IMG/VR virus record: IMGVR_UViG_3300044675_003597
Span: 1 to 30,366 of that record
Length of the DNA stretch: 30,366 nucleotides
Reading direction: 5' to 3' (one strand)
Origin: a virus
The notes beneath the pieces were generated by a model. It made no database searches and was not told the origin of the DNA. It was given only the letters and a program-made list of their open reading frames with translations. Within the stretch, counting starts at the first letter, position 1, and each line of letters opens with the position of its first letter. Shown here piece after piece: positions 15,058 through 22,235 of this stretch. The position numbers were made by a program, and so were the translations under genes.

Positions 15058-16842
15058 ATGCCAGATTACGGAACGGATAAACTCTCTCTCCAAAATACGA
15101 CGGGCGCGATCCAGTCCGCGTCGGGAGATCCTCTTCTTTCGACCAACTCGGACTCCTCCCAGGCCGTCGTCTTCGGCGCAATCGCGACCCGAGAAATCCA
15201 GACAGCGATCGCGAACGGGGCGTTCGATTCGCAACCTCCACTCCCCGACGAGATCATCGACGAGGAGACGAACCCGATCGCCTATTGGTCGGTCTCGGAT
15301 TCTTCGGGTGGAACGATTACCGCGAAGTCGGTCCCAGAGGCGACGAACCCTTCTGGGTTCACGATCGGAATCACGATTCCCACGTCGACTCCCTCTGGCC
15401 TCTCCTGGTCTATGTCGACCTATTTCCCGATTACGGGAAACTCCGCCGAAGTTCTCGCCCTCGATCCGATCGTTTATCTCGACGTAAATATCGGAGTTCT
15501 TGGGACGGCGAATATTAATGTCGTCTTAACGATGGAGTTCGCGGACGTAGACTTCGCGCCTGTTGGCGGTACGGCCTACGGGACCGCGACCTATTCCGAT
15601 CTCGCGATGATTACGATCTCGCCCGCGGAGAAGTCCGTTTCGACGTCGACGGTTATCGCCCCATCCGAGGCGGCCTTCGGGAAGTTGACGATCACGACGA
15701 CGACGGTCGGAACAGTATCGACCACAGGAACACCGATCGTCTACGTTCGAGAGGCGATGGTTCGTCGCGGGTTCTCCTTTATCCCGATCTCCGACAACGT
15801 CGCAAGTCTACAACCCGCCGCGTCGATCTCCCACTCTGGGGGCGACCTTGCGATCGTGTCGGGTTCTCGTTTCCTTGACGGATTGGGGAACGTTCGCCTC
15901 GTCGCGCGGAACGACACCTTCGGCGGGACATCGAGTATGGTTAACCTTTCCATCGCGCAAAATCCAACCGCGCCAACGTCGCCCGATCCTTCCGCCACGT
16001 TGACGATGTCGGGAATGGGACTCTCCCCGACGATCATTCTCTCCTCTACGGAATCCGCGGGAGATGTGAACCTCTACCGCAACACCGCGGACGTATGGAA
16101 GACGGACGACTCTCTTATCGTCGCGTCCGATCTAACGGTGGGCGGATCGGCCACCATCACGGGGAACCTATCCGCGGGTGGGATCTCCTTCACGAACCTA
16201 TCTGTCTCGGGGACAGCGAACATCGTCGGGACCGCGACCTTCGGGACGACGGTTAACTTCTCGGGTGGGTCGGTGAATATCGGGGCGGATGGGAACCTCT
16301 ATCGATCGGCGACCAACACCTTAAAGACCGACGACTCTCTCGAAGTTTCGGGATCTCTTACCGTCGGAGGGACGACGATCCTGGGCGTTCCTCCTGGGGT
16401 GGTCGAGGCGTACCTCGGCGGGACCTCGGCCGTCCCTTCGGGATGGGTTCTCGCGAATGGCGCGTCTCTGTCGACGGCCACCTATCCCGCCCTCTTCGGG
16501 GTCCTCGGATATCGATTCGGTGGGTCGGGCGCGAACTTTAACGTTCCAAATCTAAACGTAGGTTATTTCCTCGTCGGATCGACGTCGACTCCTGGAACCG
16601 CGTTCGCGGCGGGATCCGAGGACTCCTACTTAGACGCAACGTGGAACCACACACACTCTACGAACCCCGCCGCCTTTAACTCGGCAACTAATAGCACAGA
16701 TCAGACCCTCATCACGAGAACGGGAACGGCGTTCGCGGCGGCGACAGGACACTCGCATTCGATCGACGTTCCCGCAACGACCTCTTCTAACGTTGGACCC
16801 GATCCTTACCGAATGCGCGTTAACTACATTATTAAAACGTAA
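15058..16842 (+). CDS. Tail fibre / receptor-binding protein with a collar domain
   Basis: This 594-residue protein is the likely host-recognition fibre. The N-terminal 300 residues are a beta-rich body. Residues about 338-440 hold strand repeats of trimeric-fibre type, including two 26-residue modules. Residues about 445-500 are a phage tail-collar domain (VEAYLGGTSAVPSGWVLANG, YPALFGVLGYRFGG, FNVPNL). The end has HTHS and HSHS motifs, the His-x-His pattern that binds metal in fibre tips such as T4 gp37. It ends DPYRMRVNYIIKT, typical of collar proteins. It is the last large virion gene before the lysis region. Confidence 0.88.
   Translation: MPDYGTDKLSLQNTTGAIQSASGDPLLSTNSDSSQAVVFGAIATREIQTAIANGAFDSQPPLPDEIIDEETNPIAYWSVSDSSGGTITAKSVPEATNPSGFTIGITIPTSTPSGLSWSMSTYFPITGNSAEVLALDPIVYLDVNIGVLGTANINVVLTMEFADVDFAPVGGTAYGTATYSDLAMITISPAEKSVSTSTVIAPSEAAFGKLTITTTTVGTVSTTGTPIVYVREAMVRRGFSFIPISDNVASLQPAASISHSGGDLAIVSGSRFLDGLGNVRLVARNDTFGGTSSMVNLSIAQNPTAPTSPDPSATLTMSGMGLSPTIILSSTESAGDVNLYRNTADVWKTDDSLIVASDLTVGGSATITGNLSAGGISFTNLSVSGTANIVGTATFGTTVNFSGGSVNIGADGNLYRSATNTLKTDDSLEVSGSLTVGGTTILGVPPGVVEAYLGGTSAVPSGWVLANGASLSTATYPALFGVLGYRFGGSGANFNVPNLNVGYFLVGSTSTPGTAFAAGSEDSYLDATWNHTHSTNPAAFNSATNSTDQTLITRTGTAFAAATGHSHSIDVPATTSSNVGPDPYRMRVNYIIKT
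16069..16371 (+). repeat. Two 26-residue repeats in the fibre gene
   Basis: Segments 16069-16146 and 16294-16371 are both 78 bases. They encode modules of shape NLYR-x5-KTDDSL-x5-LTVGG, the kind of repeat that forms beta-layers in trimeric fibres. The DNA copies have diverged but keep the same length and phase. Confidence 0.7.
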
Positions 16843-16853
16843 GGAGTTAAGAA

Positions 16854-17036
16854 ATGCCTTCCGAGTTTATTAGCATCGTCGGACAATGCGAGACGGAGGA
16901 CTGTCTAAACTTCGGCGTCGAGGTCTATCTCTCGTCGCGACTAGACGAACACGGATGTCTCCCGTGGTGGGTGTGTGGAGTGTGTACGATGGAACTTATT
17001 CCTAACCCACATCCTAACGAAGAGGAGATCGAGTAA
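16854..17036 (+). CDS. Small cysteine-rich protein, putative zinc finger
   Basis: This 60-residue protein has AAGGAG nine bases before the ATG. It contains C12 and C17, then C35 and a CGVC pair, with an acidic tail, so it could bind one zinc ion. Similar small proteins occur after fibre genes in phages, with no assigned function. Its stop overlaps the next start (TAATG), which ties it to the lysis genes. Confidence 0.6.
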   Translation: MPSEFISIVGQCETEDCLNFGVEVYLSSRLDEHGCLPWWVCGVCTMELIPNPHPNEEEIE

Positions 17037-17203
17037 TGTCCCCGACGAGCGTCCAGAAGATTATCGACCGTCTCGATTCACACTCGGAGAAGATCGACGA
17101 GATTCGTCGAGACCTGGATCGCATTATGGGAGGCGTGGCCGTAATCGGATTCATCCTGGGCGCGGGTGTTCTGGCGGCGATTCTTAACATCCTCGGCCAG
17201 TAA
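17036..17203 (+). CDS. XhlA-like small protein: coiled coil plus one membrane segment
   Basis: This 55-residue ORF overlaps both neighbours (TAATG at each end). Residues 6-30 form an amphipathic helix ([19 protein letters not shown]). Residues 32-52 are a single hydrophobic segment. This is the architecture of XhlA-type phage lysis accessory proteins, which work with holin and endolysin at the membrane. The placement before other lysis genes agrees. The family link is by architecture rather than a diagnostic motif. Confidence 0.68.
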   Translation: MSPTSVQKIIDRLDSHSEKIDEIRRDLDRIMGGVAVIGFILGAGVLAAILNILGQ

Positions 17204-18216
17204 TGCGGCGACTCTCTGTCGTCCTCTCCGCCTTCCTTCTTCTGTCCTTCGTCCCGTCCGCCCGCGGCGGGATGTGGAACTACGTCGAGTCTCCGACCGA
17301 CTTCTGGGTCGAACTACCAGAGGCCGCGGTCCTCGATGCGCGGACCGTTCTCTGTTATCCCGAACCCGTCGCCTCCTGTCCTGGACTCGTCGACTCCCAC
17401 CTCTGGATCTATTCCGAGGCGGGCGATCTCCTCGCCGCGAACGATGATTCCCTGGGCGAATACGGATGGACTCTCGCGTCCCATATCTCGATCGAACTTC
17501 CCGCGGGTCGATATCGAATCCGCGCGGGTCGGTGTTGCGGGAATCCCGACGCGGCCTGGAACCCTTCCTTCGGCTACTACCTCGCGACCTCTGTCGACGC
17601 GGTCTCGACCGTCTCTCCGTCTCCGTCCGTAGAACCCTCCGTCGAACCGTCGATCGAACCCACCCAGGAACCGACTCCAACCCCGACAGAGGAACCCTCT
17701 CCAACACCCGAACCGACCCCAGAACCCACCCCGACCCCGTCTCCTAGCGTCCCCGTAGAGACACCAACGCCGCCCGTAGAGGCGTCCCCGACCCCATCCC
17801 CGAGTCCTACACAGGTCCCAGAAACGCCCTCGCCTACGCCTTCTCCCACGCCTACGGCCACTCCCGCCCCAACTCCACCTCCTCCACCATCCCCGACCGA
17901 ACCTCCGCCCACCCCGACAGAACCACCTCCGAGTCCAACCGAACCTCCACCGACGCCCACCGAACCTCCTCCCGCGATCGAACTCCCGTCTCCCGACGAG
18001 GTAGTCGCCGCCGTTGGAGAGGCGGTCGACGCGGCGGTCGCCGCCGTCGGAGAGGCCGCGGCGAAGGTCGCCCGACTCGGAACAGATCTAACACCCGAGG
18101 AGCGGGAGGAGATGGCCGCGCCTGTCGTCGCGTCGGTTATTATTTCCCAGGTCGGAGGGGCGATCGCCGCGGCGAGTGTCCAGGGATCGGGACCTAGAAG
18201 TCGAAAGGGTCCATAG
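17203..18216 (+). CDS. Exported proline-rich protein with a beta domain and C-terminal anchor
   Basis: The 337-residue protein begins with a clear signal peptide ([21 protein letters not shown]). A compact beta-rich domain follows (about 25-125), with paired cysteines ([15 protein letters not shown]) and strands like pre-peptidase C-terminal or lectin-like sandwiches. A long Pro/Thr/Ser/Glu linker (about 140-263) comes next, ending in four PTEPPP heptads. After that is an Ala-rich amphipathic helix, a hydrophobic stretch ([20 protein letters not shown]) and a short basic tail. It should be exported, span the wall with its linker, and stay anchored. The gene lies among lysis genes without an obvious enzyme motif. 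Superinfection exclusion, lysis timing or adhesion are possible, and I cannot choose among them. Confidence 0.75.
   Translation: MRRLSVVLSAFLLLSFVPSARGGMWNYVESPTDFWVELPEAAVLDARTVLCYPEPVASCPGLVDSHLWIYSEAGDLLAANDDSLGEYGWTLASHISIELPAGRYRIRAGRCCGNPDAAWNPSFGYYLATSVDAVSTVSPSPSVEPSVEPSIEPTQEPTPTPTEEPSPTPEPTPEPTPTPSPSVPVETPTPPVEASPTPSPSPTQVPETPSPTPSPTPTATPAPTPPPPPSPTEPPPTPTEPPPSPTEPPPTPTEPPPAIELPSPDEVVAAVGEAVDAAVAAVGEAAAKVARLGTDLTPEEREEMAAPVVASVIISQVGGAIAAASVQGSGPRSRKGP
17893..17976 (+). repeat. Four 21-base repeats encoding PTEPPPx
   Basis: Four consecutive units encode PTEPPP plus T, S, T and A. Codons differ between copies, so the amino-acid repeat is kept while the DNA varies. It is the last part of the proline-rich linker. 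Confidence 0.85.
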
Positions 18217-18413
18217 TGAAGACCTTCCTTAACCGTCTCCGTCCCTATATCTCCGAGATCGTCTCGGGTTCCTGGGTGATCTTTGGCCTCCTGGTCGCGT
18301 GGATGCTAACCCCCGAGGGGGAGTCGCGCGATACAATCGGGGCCGCCCTCCTCGCGTTGTCGATTGTCTGGGCGTTAACGATGCCGATCCGACTCGGAGG
18401 CGGCGAGAACTAA
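18216..18413 (+). CDS. Two-segment membrane protein, holin candidate
   Basis: This 65-residue protein starts at GTG 18216, overlapping the upstream stop (TAGTG). It has two membrane segments, about residues 17-32 (SGSWVIFGLLVAWMLT) and 42-58 (GAALLALSIVWALTMPI), joined by a short acidic turn, with a basic N-terminus. This is class II holin architecture. Several other membrane proteins surround it, so which one forms the lysis hole is undecided. Confidence 0.68.
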   Translation: MKTFLNRLRPYISEIVSGSWVIFGLLVAWMLTPEGESRDTIGAALLALSIVWALTMPIRLGGGEN

Positions 18414-18425
18414 AAGGGGGAACAG

Positions 18426-18647
18426 GTGAACAGAGAGACCGTAATCGTCTACACAGTCGCGGCCCTCGTCGCGGCGGTCTTCGCCTACCTGGTATCGATT
18501 CCGACAGGCATCGTCGCGGGTCTCTCGACGATCGGCGCGACGGTTCTTCTCTGGCATCTCTTCGACACGGTTCGCGGCGCGGTCGCGTCGCATTACGAAA
18601 AGAAGTTCGCGCCGAAGAGGGACGAGTCTAGGAGTTCCGCGCTGTGA
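18426..18647 (+). CDS. Second small membrane protein, holin or antiholin candidate
   Basis: This 73-residue protein starts at GTG 18426 after AAAAGGGGGAACAG. Residues 5-25 and 27-47 are hydrophobic, and the C-terminal third is charged (HYEKKFAPKRDESRSS), as in holins and antiholins. The stop overlaps the endolysin start in GTGA, so the two are translationally coupled. Role is inferred from location and topology. Confidence 0.68.
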   Translation: MNRETVIVYTVAALVAAVFAYLVSIPTGIVAGLSTIGATVLLWHLFDTVRGAVASHYEKKFAPKRDESRSSAL

Positions 18648-19813
18648 AGTTCCGCGTTAAATCGCAACTCGACCACATCGAGAAAGGCGGCATCCTCGAC
18701 GATTGCGGTCCCTCATCCGTAGCGATGCTCGTCGCCTGGGCGTCCGCGTACCAGATCGACCCGACGGCGGGCGACGGAATCGAAATGAAGAAGAAGATTA
18801 CAGGCCAGAAGGACATCGACGGGAAGTCCGATAACGGTTCCTCCCTCGCCCAACTAATCCAGGTCGCCCGAGGATTCGGGGCGAAGGCGCGATGGGCGAA
18901 GTCGTGGGAGGACGTCGTCGCCTCCGCCAAAAATGGCGCGGGCGTGGGCGTGTGGGTCGAACAACCCGCGGGATACCCAGAGGGACAGGAGGTCTCCGCC
19001 TGGCACGAAAAATGGAAGAAGTGGTGGTGGGTTAAACAGAAACAACCTCGACGAACTTACGGCCATATGACGGCCTCGGGATTCGACGTCGAGGAGGGGA
19101 CCTGGTACTGGGCCTGTCCCACCCGCTCGGGTAAGGGGGCGGAGGCGTTCGGTGTGAAGATCTCCGAGGCGAACCTTCGGAAGATCGCGGACTCGAAGAG
19201 GGTCTCGGGTAAGACGAAGACGCCCGACTTTAAACATACGATCATCGTCGAATGGCCAGGTCGAAACGTCGCCCCAGTTCCACCGACGCCCGTCCAGGTT
19301 CCGACTCCTGTCGCGACGCCGCGCGCGTCTATCGTCGAGGTCCTGGATACGAAACCCGTCGCGCCTGTTAAGGCGGTCGAGGTAGTCGCGCCGAAGAAGG
19401 CGAAGGACGAGTCGAAGTTTAAGGAAGAGATCGACGCCCTGGGTCGGGTCGACTGGGGATCGAAGGCGGACGAGGCGGGGAAGATCCTCGCCCGAGGACT
19501 AGAAGAGACAAGGGGAAAGAAAATGATCGACAAGATTAAGTGGATCTTCGCGAATACAGGTATCGACGAGGCCCTGTTAGAGGCGGCCCGAGTGGGTCTC
19601 TCGACAGGGATCGCGGTAATGCTCGCAACAGGCGCGCCGATTCTCGATATGACGGCCGAGGATTTCCGAGTCGTAGGTTCGGGCGCGATCGCCGCGACTC
19701 TCCAAGTGATCGTCCGCGCCCTTAATCCCGACGACCCGAAGTTCGGAGTCGGTAAGGCGAAGGCGGTCCGCGCCGCGGAGAAACTCGCCGCCCTGGGTAC
19801 ACGCGCGAAGTAA
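18644..19813 (+). CDS. Endolysin: papain-fold (C39-like) peptidase with a holin-like C-terminal domain
   Basis: The 389-residue protein has a cysteine-peptidase N-terminus. ILDDCGPSSVAML places the nucleophile at C21. YGHMTASGF places the catalytic His at H141, followed by an Asp in GFDVEEG. It should cut peptide cross-links of peptidoglycan. Residues about 205-245 form a Pro/Val linker, followed by a charged helical stretch. Residues about 294-389 hold two hydrophobic segments (VGLSTGIAVMLATGAPIL and VVGSGAIAATLQVIVRAL), resembling r1t-type holins rather than a wall-binding domain. No signal peptide is visible, so release would need a holin. An in-frame internal start exists at 19523. GTG start overlaps the upstream stop. 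Confidence 0.83.
   Translation: MKFRVKSQLDHIEKGGILDDCGPSSVAMLVAWASAYQIDPTAGDGIEMKKKITGQKDIDGKSDNGSSLAQLIQVARGFGAKARWAKSWEDVVASAKNGAGVGVWVEQPAGYPEGQEVSAWHEKWKKWWWVKQKQPRRTYGHMTASGFDVEEGTWYWACPTRSGKGAEAFGVKISEANLRKIADSKRVSGKTKTPDFKHTIIVEWPGRNVAPVPPTPVQVPTPVATPRASIVEVLDTKPVAPVKAVEVVAPKKAKDESKFKEEIDALGRVDWGSKADEAGKILARGLEETRGKKMIDKIKWIFANTGIDEALLEAARVGLSTGIAVMLATGAPILDMTAEDFRVVGSGAIAATLQVIVRALNPDDPKFGVGKAKAVRAAEKLAALGTRAK
19523..19813 (+). CDS. Embedded, in-frame internal product: predicted 96-residue r1t-like holin
   Basis: Within the endolysin frame, AAGGGGA at 19510-19516 lies six bases before ATG 19523, a near-ideal ribosome site in an A-rich stretch that stands out from the coding background. 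The product begins MIDKIKWIFANTG. It has two membrane segments separated by a short loop with LDMTAEDF and ends in a basic helix (KAKAVRAAEKLAALGTRAK), the layout of r1t-type phage holins. If used, one gene yields both a full endolysin and a separate holin. No experimental evidence is available here. Confidence 0.55.
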   Translation: MIDKIKWIFANTGIDEALLEAARVGLSTGIAVMLATGAPILDMTAEDFRVVGSGAIAATLQVIVRALNPDDPKFGVGKAKAVRAAEKLAALGTRAK

Positions 19814-19816
19814 AAC

Positions 19817-19870
19817 GAATCGGAGGCGAAGGGTAGTCGCCTACCTCTTCCCTCCGATTCCGTTCTTCCT
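19817..19870. terminator. Bidirectional terminator between the late operon and the minus-strand gene
   Basis: GAATCGGAGG (19817-19826) pairs with CCTCCGATTC (19851-19860). The stem continues inward, with a small bulge, to GGTAG/CTACC around a TCGC loop (19837-19840). On the + strand the stem is followed by CGTTCTTCCTTATTT. On the minus strand it is followed by GTTTTAC. It should stop transcripts arriving from both sides. Confidence 0.75.
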
Positions 19871-20067
19871 TATTTGTAGAGTGGACTCTGTGGACTTCTT
19901 AGGACTCCCAGTTCCCAGGCGTGTCCAGAGCATAGGGCCACGGGCCATCCCGTCCGCCTGTCTGGGCGAATCCAGAATCCGTAAGCCTCGATCCCACACT
20001 CCTGGTTCTTCTTCTTAACCGTACAGGTCCGAGTCTTCGGATCGATTCTCTCTGGCATCTCTACCAT
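19870..20067 (-). CDS. Small minus-strand Cys/His protein, putative zinc binder
   Basis: This 65-residue protein has an excellent ribosome site, AAGGAGGT (20073-20080 on the minus strand), five bases before the ATG at 20067. C15, C24 and a CSGH pair (C46, H49) could bind zinc, with a conserved-looking GFWIRPDRRTGWPVALC stretch between. It is the only minus-strand gene in the centre of the window. It has its own promoter and leader hairpin and faces the late operon. A regulatory or host-takeover role is plausible, but nothing in the protein shows it. Confidence 0.75.
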   Translation of the reverse strand: MVEMPERIDPKTRTCTVKKKNQECGIEAYGFWIRPDRRTGWPVALCSGHAWELGVLRSPQSPLYK

Positions 20068-20083
20068 CGTCTACCTCCTTCCT

Positions 20084-20100
20084 CGGGGAACCTCTCCCCG
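20084..20100 (-). promoter_or_regulatory. 5'-terminal leader hairpin (CGGGGA...TCCCCG) of the minus-strand gene
   Basis: Read on the minus strand, CGGGGA-GAGGT-TCCCCG forms a 6-bp stem directly after the predicted transcription start and just before the ribosome site. The same hairpin stands in the leaders at 21647-21661 and 29932-29946. Confidence 0.65.
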
Positions 20101-20108
20101 TTGGTACG

Positions 20109-20137
20109 AGTGTACCACACCCCAGGAGAGACCGCAA
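20109..20137 (-). promoter_or_regulatory. Promoter for the minus-strand gene: TTGCGG, 17 nt, TACACT
   Basis: On the minus strand TTGCGG (20137-20132) and TACACT (20114-20109) are separated by exactly 17 bases. The predicted start near 20102 places the leader hairpin at the very 5' end of the message. Confidence 0.6.
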
Positions 20138-20158
20138 GTCGTCGCCTGGATGTCCACG

Positions 20159-20200
20159 TTATCGATAAGGTAATCTCCACCCATCCCTCCCGTTGGGAGG
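20159..20200 (+). promoter_or_regulatory. Palindrome and leader hairpin before the HTH gene
   Basis: TTATCGATAA (20159-20168) is a perfect palindrome overlapping a TAAGGT (20166-20171) that matches the -10 boxes seen elsewhere here. Then CCTCCC (20186-20191), GTT and GGGAGG (20195-20200) form a hairpin just before the GGAGG ribosome site at 20208-20212. No -35 box is visible. The palindrome could be an operator for the HTH protein that follows. Confidence 0.4.
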
Positions 20201-20216
20201 TCTATATGGAGGCCAT

Positions 20217-20477
20217 ATGTCGAAACTCGAAGACGCCCTCGCGGAGGTCCGTCGCGCGGTAAGTGGTCCGCCCTGTTCGGTCGGACAACTCCTTGCGACC
20301 CTGGACGAAGAGGAGAGGGTCTCTCTTATTAAACTTCTCAACGCCGAGGACTACCCTCGGACTCCATCGTCGGTTCTAGTTCGGGCGATCTCCGCCGCGT
20401 ATGGAATCGATATCCATCGACAGACAGTCGATCGACACCGTCGGTCGGACTGTGTATGTGGGAGGCGTTTCGAATGA
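20217..20477 (+). CDS. Helix-turn-helix DNA-binding protein of a common actinophage type
   Basis: This 86-residue protein starts at ATG 20217, with GGAGG four bases upstream. The frame extends to a TTG at 20193 with no ribosome site. It has a first helical half (LLATLDEEERVSLIKLLN). The HTH-like half is LVRAISAAYGIDIHRQTVDR, followed by HRRSDCVCG. The xVxRHRRxxCxC ending is a pattern I associate with small HTH proteins of actinobacteriophages. It overlaps the phosphoesterase gene in ATGA, so the two work as a unit. It could bind the palindrome upstream or guide the enzyme to DNA. Confidence 0.78.
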   Translation: MSKLEDALAEVRRAVSGPPCSVGQLLATLDEEERVSLIKLLNAEDYPRTPSSVLVRAISAAYGIDIHRQTVDRHRRSDCVCGRRFE

Positions 20478-21502
20478 CGAAGATCGATAAGGCCCTGGAA
20501 GTCGCGAACGAAGAGTCGAACTACGCGGAACTAAAAGAGGCCCACGTTCGGGTCCTACGACAACTCGACAAGGTGAAGAAGTCCCAGGACGAATACGTCG
20601 ACGCTGTGTATCGCGCGGCGAAAGACGCGGCGGCGGGGATGCGAATCCCTCCCGTTCCCGCGCCGAAGATCGATCGTCGAAAGGGAACGCCCGAGGTCGC
20701 GATTCTTATCGCGGCGGATTGGCAAGTCGGGAAGAAGACGCCCACCTATTCGACAGAGATCGCGGCCGCGCGCGTTAAGAAACTCGGAGAGAAAGTCGAA
20801 CGCCTGGTCGCGATCCAGAGAACGGATCATCCAGTCCGCGAGGTTCATCTCTTCCTCCTCGGAGATCTCGTCGAGGGAGAGAATATCTTCCCAGGACAGG
20901 CGCATTTAATCGACGCCTCGATCTATTCCCAGATCTTCTCGACGGCGGAAATGTTGGCGGGCCTCGTCCGTAAACTAGCGGCGAACTTCGAGAAGGTCCA
21001 CGTCTCGGGAGTGATCGGGAACCACGGACGACTCTCTCGATTCGGAGAGTTCCGACCAGAGTCGAACGCGGACGCGATCGCGTATCGCACAGCGGCGATG
21101 ATGGTTCGCGACGAGAAGAGGGTCTCCTGGAAGGAGACGTTCACGGCGGGCGAGAGACATTGGAACGAAGTCGTCGACGTCCTCGGAAAGAAGTGGTTCC
21201 TATTCCACGGCGACCAGTTAAAGGCGTCGATGGGATTCCCGTTCTATTCGCTAAGTAAAAAGATTGGCGGGTGGAATATCTCGACGGCGCGTATGGACTA
21301 CGCGGCCCACGGACATTGGCACACGCCCGCGCGACTCGTCGCCGCGGACGGGAAGATAACCGTCTTCTCTTCTGGGTCGATCGAGTCGTCGAATACCTAC
21401 GCCCAGGAATGGTTAGCGGCGTCGGGCGAACCCGCGCAATGGCTACTCTTCCAGACCGAACACGGACTCTCCGCGGAATACCTTATCCGCCTCGAAGACT
21501 AG
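20474..21502 (+). CDS. Metallophosphoesterase (calcineurin-like)
   Basis: This 342-residue enzyme has the metallophosphoesterase motif set in order: ADWQVGK, GDLVEGE, GNHGR, then FHGDQ and AHGHWHTP. These bind two metal ions and hydrolyse phosphodiesters or phosphomonoesters. The N-terminal 60 residues are a charged helix that may pair subunits. ATG 20474 overlaps the HTH stop, and a GGGAGGCG ribosome site lies upstream. The D-x-H form of motif one is changed to D-x-Q, as in several phage relatives. Nuclease action on DNA, in the manner of Mre11/SbcD, is likely but not certain. Confidence 0.88.
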   Translation: MTKIDKALEVANEESNYAELKEAHVRVLRQLDKVKKSQDEYVDAVYRAAKDAAAGMRIPPVPAPKIDRRKGTPEVAILIAADWQVGKKTPTYSTEIAAARVKKLGEKVERLVAIQRTDHPVREVHLFLLGDLVEGENIFPGQAHLIDASIYSQIFSTAEMLAGLVRKLAANFEKVHVSGVIGNHGRLSRFGEFRPESNADAIAYRTAAMMVRDEKRVSWKETFTAGERHWNEVVDVLGKKWFLFHGDQLKASMGFPFYSLSKKIGGWNISTARMDYAAHGHWHTPARLVAADGKITVFSSGSIESSNTYAQEWLAASGEPAQWLLFQTEHGLSAEYLIRLED

Positions 21503-21520
21503 GTCTTAAACTAGTCCTCC

Positions 21521-21565
21521 GCCGTACCCTGGGACGCCTCCTCCCAGGGTACGGCCCTTCTATTT
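21521..21565 (+). terminator. Intrinsic terminator after the phosphoesterase gene
   Basis: A perfect 14-bp stem (21521-21534 with 21542-21555) with a 7-base loop is followed by CCTTCTATTT. It isolates the HTH-phosphoesterase pair from the early operon that starts 50 bases later. Confidence 0.82.
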
Positions 21566-21607
21566 CCCCGCCCCTGGGGACCCTATTTCGTGCGTAAATC
21601 TGGGGGG

Positions 21608-21661
21608 TTGACGCCTCGGGTACGCCTGTTCTAAGATGGTCGAAGACGGGGAAGTTCCCCG
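21608..21661 (+). promoter_or_regulatory. Early promoter copy 1 with 5'-terminal hairpin
   Basis: TTGACG (21608-21613), 18 bases, TAAGAT (21632-21637), then a hairpin CGGGGAA-G-TTCCCCG (21647-21661) that would begin about three bases after the transcription start. The block is nearly identical to that at 29893-29946. It should drive the long early operon to 25745. Confidence 0.8.
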
Positions 21662-21682
21662 AGAAAAAACTAGGAGGCGAAA

Positions 21683-21865
21683 ATGAACCAGGCGGAAATC
21701 GGAACCACAGTCGAGACGATCTACGGAACGGCCGTCGTCGTCGCGCATCTTCCACACAGCGTCGCTGTTCGCGTCGTGTACGTCGACAAGAAGACACAGC
21801 GAAAGAACGTCGGTAAGGCGGACGTTCTTTATCCGACCGACCTAACGGTCCAGGTGTCCAAGTGA
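21683..21865 (+). CDS. Small beta-type protein, first gene of the early operon
   Basis: This 60-residue protein has a CTAGGAGG ribosome site before the ATG and alternating strands (VETIYGTAVVVAHLP, VAVRVVYVDKKTQ), suggesting a small SH3-like barrel. As the first gene behind a strong early promoter it could be an abundant host-takeover or nucleic-acid-binding protein, which is inference. It ends VQVSK, and its stop sits in a repeated junction shared with the last genes in the window. Confidence 0.72.
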   Translation: MNQAEIGTTVETIYGTAVVVAHLPHSVAVRVVYVDKKTQRKNVGKADVLYPTDLTVQVSK

Positions 21866-21873
21866 TCGCGGCC
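21852..21873 (+). repeat. 22-base gene-junction repeat, copy 1 (copy 2 at 30244-30265)
   Basis: The 22 bases containing GTGTCCAAGTGATCGCGGCC are identical at 21852-21873 and 30244-30265. They encode the VSK end of one gene and the VIAA start of the next in a GTGA overlap. Fourteen of them recur at the 21862/22077 gene junction. Confidence 0.85.
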
Positions 21874-22080
21874 ACACTTACCGCCCACACGATCTCCGCG
21901 GGTGGTCCGCGGTCGATCGTATGCGGCGACTGTGTCCGAGAGATCTTCGAGGCGAACGTCTCGAACTCGAATCTCTCTGTCGCGGTCCTGTCCATCCAGG
22001 ACGTCGAGTCCCTTCGATTCCCGTCCTGTTCATCGTGCGACGTTTCGTTCGTACCTATGTTCTCGGAGGTGTCCAAGTGA
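21862..22080 (+). CDS. Small four-cysteine protein, putative zinc ribbon
   Basis: This 72-residue protein starts at GTG 21862 (GTGA overlap) and contains CGDC near residue 21 and CSSC near residue 57, a two-knuckle zinc-ribbon layout. It begins VIAA, as does the cut gene at the right edge, and ends EVSK. I recognise no named family. DNA or RNA contact is possible for this type of small early protein. Confidence 0.7.
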   Translation: MIAATLTAHTISAGGPRSIVCGDCVREIFEANVSNSNLSVAVLSIQDVESLRFPSCSSCDVSFVPMFSEVSK

Positions 22081-22235
22081 AGAAGGAAGAGACGAAGTCG
22101 AACTTCTGGAACCTGTGTCCAGTAAGTCCTCGACACGGTTATCTAATCGTTAAGAAGAACGCGAACGGCGGCCTTCTCGCGGTGTGCGAGAAATGCTACG
22201 TCCCGTCGCGTCGAGAGAAGAAGGGAGGCGAATAG
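22077..22235 (+). CDS. Small zinc-ribbon-like basic protein
   Basis: This 52-residue protein starts at GTG 22077, inside the repeated AGGTGTCCAAGTGA junction. Longer open frames upstream lack a ribosome site. It has one cysteine with His (LCPVSPRHG) and a CEKC pair, in a ribbon-like order, and ends in a strongly basic tail. Its stop overlaps the next start (TAGTG). Function unknown. Confidence 0.65.
   Translation: MKKEETKSNFWNLCPVSPRHGYLIVKKNANGGLLAVCEKCYVPSRREKKGGE

Noticed and set aside
17577-17960. Gly/Val-rich minus-strand frame with regular repeats
   Set aside because: It is the reverse reading of the PTEPPP/PTPSP linker, so the repeats come from the real + strand gene.
17893-17976. 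Possible CRISPR-like array from evenly spaced repeats
   Set aside because: The units are 21 bases, contiguous, without spacers, and keep amino acids rather than bases. They are a protein repeat.
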